From: Chrysemys picta bellii | Taxonomy: Eukaryota > Chordata > Testudines > Emydidae | Direction: 5' to 3' | Length of the DNA: 64,000 nucleotides | Assembly (NCBI RefSeq): GCF_011386835.1 | Contig: NC_088792.1 | Coordinates: 110,084,421-110,148,420, forward strand | Shown here: positions 59,090 through 64,000 of the stretch, piece by piece | Position numbering within the stretch: the stretch's first letter is position 1 | Layout: every line of letters begins with the position of its first letter | Position numbers and translations under genes: made by a program | The notes under the pieces: generated by a model | Told to the model about the DNA's origin: nothing | Database searches by the model: none | The model's input: the letters and a program-made list of their open reading frames with translations, nothing else

Positions 59090-62000
59090 CTATTGAATAT
59101 GAAATGTCATAGGACCAGATTCTGTTACTCCTACTGAATAGAACCTTAGTCCATAAATTCGATGGCGTTTCTCATGGAGTAATGTATTACTCACCACAAA
59201 TAAGGGCATGAGAATTAGGCCCATTATGAATTATTTCCCAGATATTCAGACAAGAAAAAGCTACATGAAGGAAATCATGAATATGTGGGTCATATTTGCT
59301 TAAATTCACTAATTTTTTTTGAAGATTCCTTCCAGAAAACTCATTCAAAACGTTTGTGGAGAATGAACACAGAAGGGACTCTAACAGAGATAAAGCAAAT
59401 TCAGTTTAGTATAGAGATGAACATTTATGGATATTTGTAAGGTGTTCTAGCTCAGCTCTAATTATTATAACCTGTTCTCTGTTAAGAGACATAATTCCCA
59501 GAAGTTTGGGTAAGAAATGACAGATGTACAGCAATGGGGTAACAGACCCTAAAGAAAAGTCTCACTCCACGGTCTCAGCTCTACAAGCCATTCTGCATTG
59601 GGACTTTGCACTGGGTCCACCCATGACTTCAGTGGGGCTCCTCACATGTCTAAGGGTCTGACTGCATAGAGCAGTTTGAAGGACACTGGCCTAACACTGT
59701 AACAAGAAATTTAGAGCTTGTAGAATTTTCCTCTCTGTGCCCCAAATAACCTATTTGAGTAACCTTATTGTGATAGGGTCTTCAGTGGCGGGGCAGCCTA
59801 GTGGTTAGGCCATTGGTTGGGGAGGAGAGGTGAAGGGGGACCTGACCTCTCCTTCTCTCTCAGGTCCTGGCCCAGAGTCCTGTGTTGCTCACCCCTAAAT
59901 AGGGGATATGGACCTTTCTCCCAGTCGTGAGGAGAGTTGTTTTCCTGGGCTGCTGCCTATGCAAGTCCTTTTAGTTTGGGGCATGGCCCAGCTAGTCCAG
60001 TTTTCCTGCAGTTGGAGCTTGTCTGCAGGTTCCCTTTGGGAGAGGAAGACTTACTTGCCTCCAGTGGCTGCCTTGGCAGGCAGGTTGCTGGTCTCTGCCT
60101 TCAGGCACATAGAGAGCTCCTGCCTCTTCACCAGTCAGCCCCTGACTGAGCCAGGCTCCCTTCTTTTCTCCCCCCTCCAGGCCTGTCATTGGCTGCAGGT
60201 ATAATGGGGTGGGATTGGCTGAATCGACAGGTGTTCTTTAACCCCTGCTGTGCCTGGCTGCAGTCTCTCTGCTCCTTCATTATTATGTTTTATATATTTT
60301 CTCTCTTGACAAACAATGATCTGTGTATTTGAGTTATAAAAATCAAAAGCAGGTGTTGGGTTTTTTTAAGTTCCATTTTCACAAGAATAGCGATTTGCTG
60401 AATCTTTCTATGTTTTCATTAGCAACCTTTTTCACAAGAAAATGTTTTAATGCCACATTATCCTGTGGAAAAAAAGACTTTGAGATCATTGGAGGTTTCA
60501 TTGCTTATACCAGCTCTCATAACCAGCACAAGCAATAAAGAGTATTTGAAGATAAGAGCAGTACAGCTTTTATAGACCTTAGTGCAGATTAATATTCTTA
60601 TAGCTCATTCATAAGACTGGAAAATGGCATAAATGGATCAATTCTTAAGACAATGATTGTAAAAAGGATGGGAAATGGTACAACTCTATTCGCTGTAATG
60701 TTATTTTCTGGCCTTCCTGGGTGAGGTTTAAAACTGTTGGCTAGTATGCTGAAGAAATATGGGTGAAATATTGGGTAAATGGCAAATATCCCATAGATTT
60801 CACCCATGATAATTAGGCTACTGGAGGAATAAAAGGATAAACCAGCCTCTTAGGCACTGACAGTCCCTACATTGGAGTACAGAAGCGGGATGTGAAGGTT
60901 TGCATAGGAAAAGATTCTCCACCCTGTCCCCTAATCATGGCCTCCCCAAGTCCCACCATTTTCTTCCACCTTTGTATACAAAAGGGGAAAAAAAGCACAG
61001 TCAAAGTCAAAATAATATTTACTGACAATGTTTTGTAGTATCTACTCACCTCTAATAGTGACTAGAGAAATGTGGGTCAGGGAATTATTTCTAGAAGAGT
61101 GACAAATTATCCAGTATCTAATATAGCAAGTATCCAGTATGTGTCTATTATAATATATTGCAAACCATAGATATAAATCCACACATACACACTGTCAAGA
61201 TGGTACACAAGGGTAGGGTGGCATGAAGATTTTATCGCAGTGAATTTGGCATCTCTACAGTATTCCCAATTCATGAAATCATGGGTGAATTATTCAGTTT
61301 GTCTGAAACAAATACCAATAAAACATTTATACTACACCATTAGGTATGCTATATATACCCCAAATTTTACAGAAAAAAAAATACTATTGCAAAATAGATG
61401 TGAGAGTTTTCAAACCAACAAATTTAGACAGTGGTACGCACACAGGATCGGATAGACATGGCATGTAATCAAACATCAACAACTTCAGCATTGTTTTATT
61501 TACTTTAGGAGAATTAGTATCATGGAACAATGGACATTTCTGAAGACGGCTTGCAATGCTGGCCTGTGACACACAAGGCAATTCAGGGAAAGCCTATGTT
61601 TATTTTGAACCCAGACCAAAATATATATATATAGTAATAGATTAAGACAGCAGGTGATTTTGAAGAAAAAGTGATTTCCCCAGCACTAAAATTTAAATTT
61701 CAAATTAATTTTAATCCAAGAGGGGTGGGATGGTTTCCTAGCAATTTTGATCCCAATGAAGGTAAACTTGATTTTCAAATGCCTAAATAATATGAACTTC
61801 CCTACTGTTTAGATGGATACATCTCTTCACATTGCCTTGGAAAGCTGCAATGTGAACTAATAGCAGGCTTATTAGCTGAAAATGGGTGTATGGCATAGCT
61901 TTCAATTTTTAGGTGAAACTGACATTTCAATGCATCACATCATCACACCATGTAACAACATGACAGCCTGAAATGACAAAATGCCAGCTCTTGGCTGCAT

Positions 62001-62721
62001 CGTTGAAGACAGAAAAAAAAATTATTTTGAGATTGAAAAATTGCTGTTGGGTTATACAGCAGGGGGGAAAAAAGGACATTAAAGACTTTTATTCTTTCTC
62101 CTAAGACATCCAGTAATGCCACCAGAACTATTGCTGAAGAAATCTGAAGGACTAGTGAACTTTTTTTTTTCCTTTTAACTGACTTTAGCAGTCCTTGTTG
62201 AACTAATCTGCTTTCCATTCCTGGCTTTCAGAATATAGAATCTGGAGAAGTAAAGAGAAAAGTCATAGCTTTCTTAAGGCTGAGATCAATGGCAGGAAGA
62301 AGGATGTCAATGATATTAATAATAACTTAAGTGTGAAACCTTTGCAAGATTCCTCATTCACTCGGACCTCAATCCTGATACACCATTGTCAATGGAGCAT
62401 GACTGGATCTGTTTACATTGGACCTAATACTGTGAGTTCACTGTGAACAAATGATAGAGAGCCAATAGCTACATACTGGTTCCAATCCAAATCTTATTTT
62501 AGCCCCCTTGGCTTGCAAAATTCCAATATGTTTCGTAGTTCAGAATTACCTTTCTTTTGAAATCTGAACAATATCAAAATAACATTCTTCTATATGCTTC
62601 ACAATGGGCGTGTGTTCAATAATTTTCTGAAACCAGAAAAGTACAGCTTCAATACAATTTTATCCATACTTTGCAAGGGGTAAGGTGTGGGGTGGATTGG
62701 TGGTCCAGCTACTCTCCATGG
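59090..62721. other. Non-coding DNA with one GC-richer repeat
   Basis: About 59770-60290 is a GC-richer block that begins with a tRNA-like GGCAGCCTAGTGGTTAGGCC, so it may be a SINE or LTR remnant; its family was not recognised. A (TA)n run is at 61620-61635. The rest looks unique, with no exon. Confidence 0.45.
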
Positions 62722-64000
62722 GATTCATAGATTCATAGACGTTAAGGTCAGAAGGGATCATTATGATCATCTAGTCTGACCTCCTGCACAATGCAGGCCA
62801 CAGAATCTCACCCACCCACCCCTGTATCAAACCTGTGTCTGAGCCATTGAAGTCCTCAAATCATGGTTTAAAGACTTCAAGGTGCAGAGAATCTTCCAGC
62901 AAGTGACCCGTGCCCCATGCTGCAGAGGAAGGCGAAAAACCCCCAGGGCTTTTGCCAATCTGCCCTGGAGGAAAATTCCTTCCCGACTCCAAATATGGCA
63001 ATCGGCTAAACCCTGAGCATGTGGACAAGACTCACCACCCAGACACCCAGGAAAGCATTCTCTGTAGTAACTCAGATCCCACCCCATCTAACATCCCTTC
63101 ACAAGCCATTGGGCATATTTACTGCTAGTAGTCAAAGACGAATTAATTGCCAAAATTAGGTTATCCCATTATACCATCCCCTCCATAAACTTATTGAGCT
63201 TAGTCTTGAAACCAGATCTCCTCTGATGGTTAGAAACCTTTGTCTAATTTCAAGTCTAAACTTCCTGATAGCCAGTTTATATCCATTTGTTCTTGTGTCC
63301 ACATTGGTACTGAGCTTAAATAATTCCTCTCCCTCCCTGGTAGTTATTCCTCTGATGTATTTATAGAGAGCAATCATATCTCCCCTCAGCCTTCTTTTGG
63401 TTAGGCTAAACAAGCCAAGCTCTTTGAGTCTCCTTTCATAAGACAGGTTTTCCATTCCTCAGAACATCCTAGTAGCCCTTCTCTGTACCTGTTCCAGTTT
63501 GAATTCATCCTTCTTAAACATGGGAGACCAGAACTGCACACAGTATTCCAGATGAGGTCTCACCCGTGCCTTGTATAACAGTACTAACACCTCCTTATCT
63601 CTACTGGAAATACCTCGCCTGATGCATCCCAAGACAGCATTAGCTTTTTTCACAGCCATATCACATTGGTGGCTCATAGACATCCTGGTATCAACCAATA
63701 CTCCGAGGTCCTTCTCCTCCTTTGTTACTTCCAACTGATGCATCCCCAGCTTATAACAATAATTCTTGTTATTAATCCCTAAATGTATGACCTTGCACTT
63801 TTCACTATTAAATTTCATCCTATTCCTATTACTCCAGTTTATGAGGTCATCCAGAGCTTCCTGTAGGATACCCCGGTCCTTCTCTGTATTGGCTATACCT
63901 CCCAGCTTTGTCTCATCTGCAAACTTTATTAGCACATTCCCACTTTTTGTGCCAAGGTCAGTAATAAAAAGATTAAATAAAATTGGTCCCAAAGCTGATC
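62722..64000 (-). mobile_element. CR1 LINE, continuing beyond the window
   Basis: The minus-strand 3' end lies at 62722 with CTATGAATCTATGAATC. The 3' UTR runs to about 63150, then ORF2 continues to the right edge. The 5' part of the element is outside the window. Confidence 0.92.
63156..63992 (-). pseudogene. CR1 ORF2 (reverse transcriptase, C-terminal part)
   Basis: Reading from 63992 the frame holds GPILFNLFITDL, the active-site region KFADETKLGG, the thumb-like KDLGVLVDTRMSMS and KARVRPHLEYCVQFW. The usual CR1 FADDT box is FADET here, so the second catalytic Asp is Glu. A TGA stop (63459-63461) interrupts between ATRMF and ENLSYERRLKELGLFS. The final part (63156-63455) lacks the VKYWNGLPRE segment seen in the 51962 copy and is out of frame after LTIRG, so a deletion of about 15 codons plus a frame change is likely. 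The family makes cDNA at the target site. This copy is inactive. Confidence 0.88.

Noticed and set aside
1..64000. Bacterial or phage features such as operons, CRISPR arrays or Shine-Dalgarno sites
   Set aside because: No dense ORF packing, no regular spaced repeats, and vertebrate repeats throughout.

Overview
The window looks like a gene-poor stretch of vertebrate nuclear DNA. It is AT-rich, with no rRNA, no functional tRNA gene, no CRISPR array and no bacterial operon structure. I could not recognise any host protein-coding exon. The repeats point to a sauropsid, most likely a turtle (a crocodilian is the main alternative): CR1 LINEs with TCTATGA-type 3' tails, PIF/Harbinger elements and MITEs with GTCTACACTA termini, hAT MITEs with TAGGGTGACC or CAGTGTTGGGC termini, MIR-like SINEs, and foldback repeats containing GTTAGTCTGTAT. 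The species inference rests on repeat knowledge, not on a database search.

Layout. 1-16.7 kb is mostly unique AT-rich DNA with a (CA)n tract, two hAT MITEs, a MIR-like SINE and a Harbinger MITE. 16.74-21.02 kb is a decayed Ty3/gypsy-type LTR retrotransposon; traces of gag zinc knuckle, protease, RT, RNase H and integrase remain, all broken by stops. 21.26-21.76 kb is a GC-rich non-autonomous hAT element with an 8-bp target duplication. About 26-33.6 kb is one old CR1 LINE cut apart by a foldback element, a composite tRNA-like/CR1-tail SINE, a hAT MITE, a Harbinger copy and a directly repeated segment. 33.88-38.73 kb is an apparently intact 4.85-kb PIF/Harbinger transposon. 40.87-42.57 kb is a decayed transposase-like gene of a family I cannot name. 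43.4-45.36 kb is a third, truncated Harbinger. 45.9-48.7 kb is a second interrupted CR1. From 48.7 kb on, mostly unique DNA carries scattered MITEs and a young CR1 tail (about 51.96-52.54 kb). The window ends inside a minus-strand CR1 reverse transcriptase (62.72-64.0 kb).

The centre of interest is the 33.88-38.73 kb Harbinger. A DDE transposase (427 aa, plus strand) converges on a two-exon Myb/SANT-like DNA-binding protein (about 350 aa predicted, minus strand) with good splice sites. Established knowledge of Harbinger elements says the two proteins act together in transposition. Unexpectedly, the Myb intron holds an opposite-strand 96-codon ORF that resembles a BEN domain. The ends carry clustered TTCGAC/GTCGAA motifs that could be binding sites. 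Two further Harbinger copies (28.6-31.05 and 43.4-45.36 kb) have lost different parts of the same gene set.
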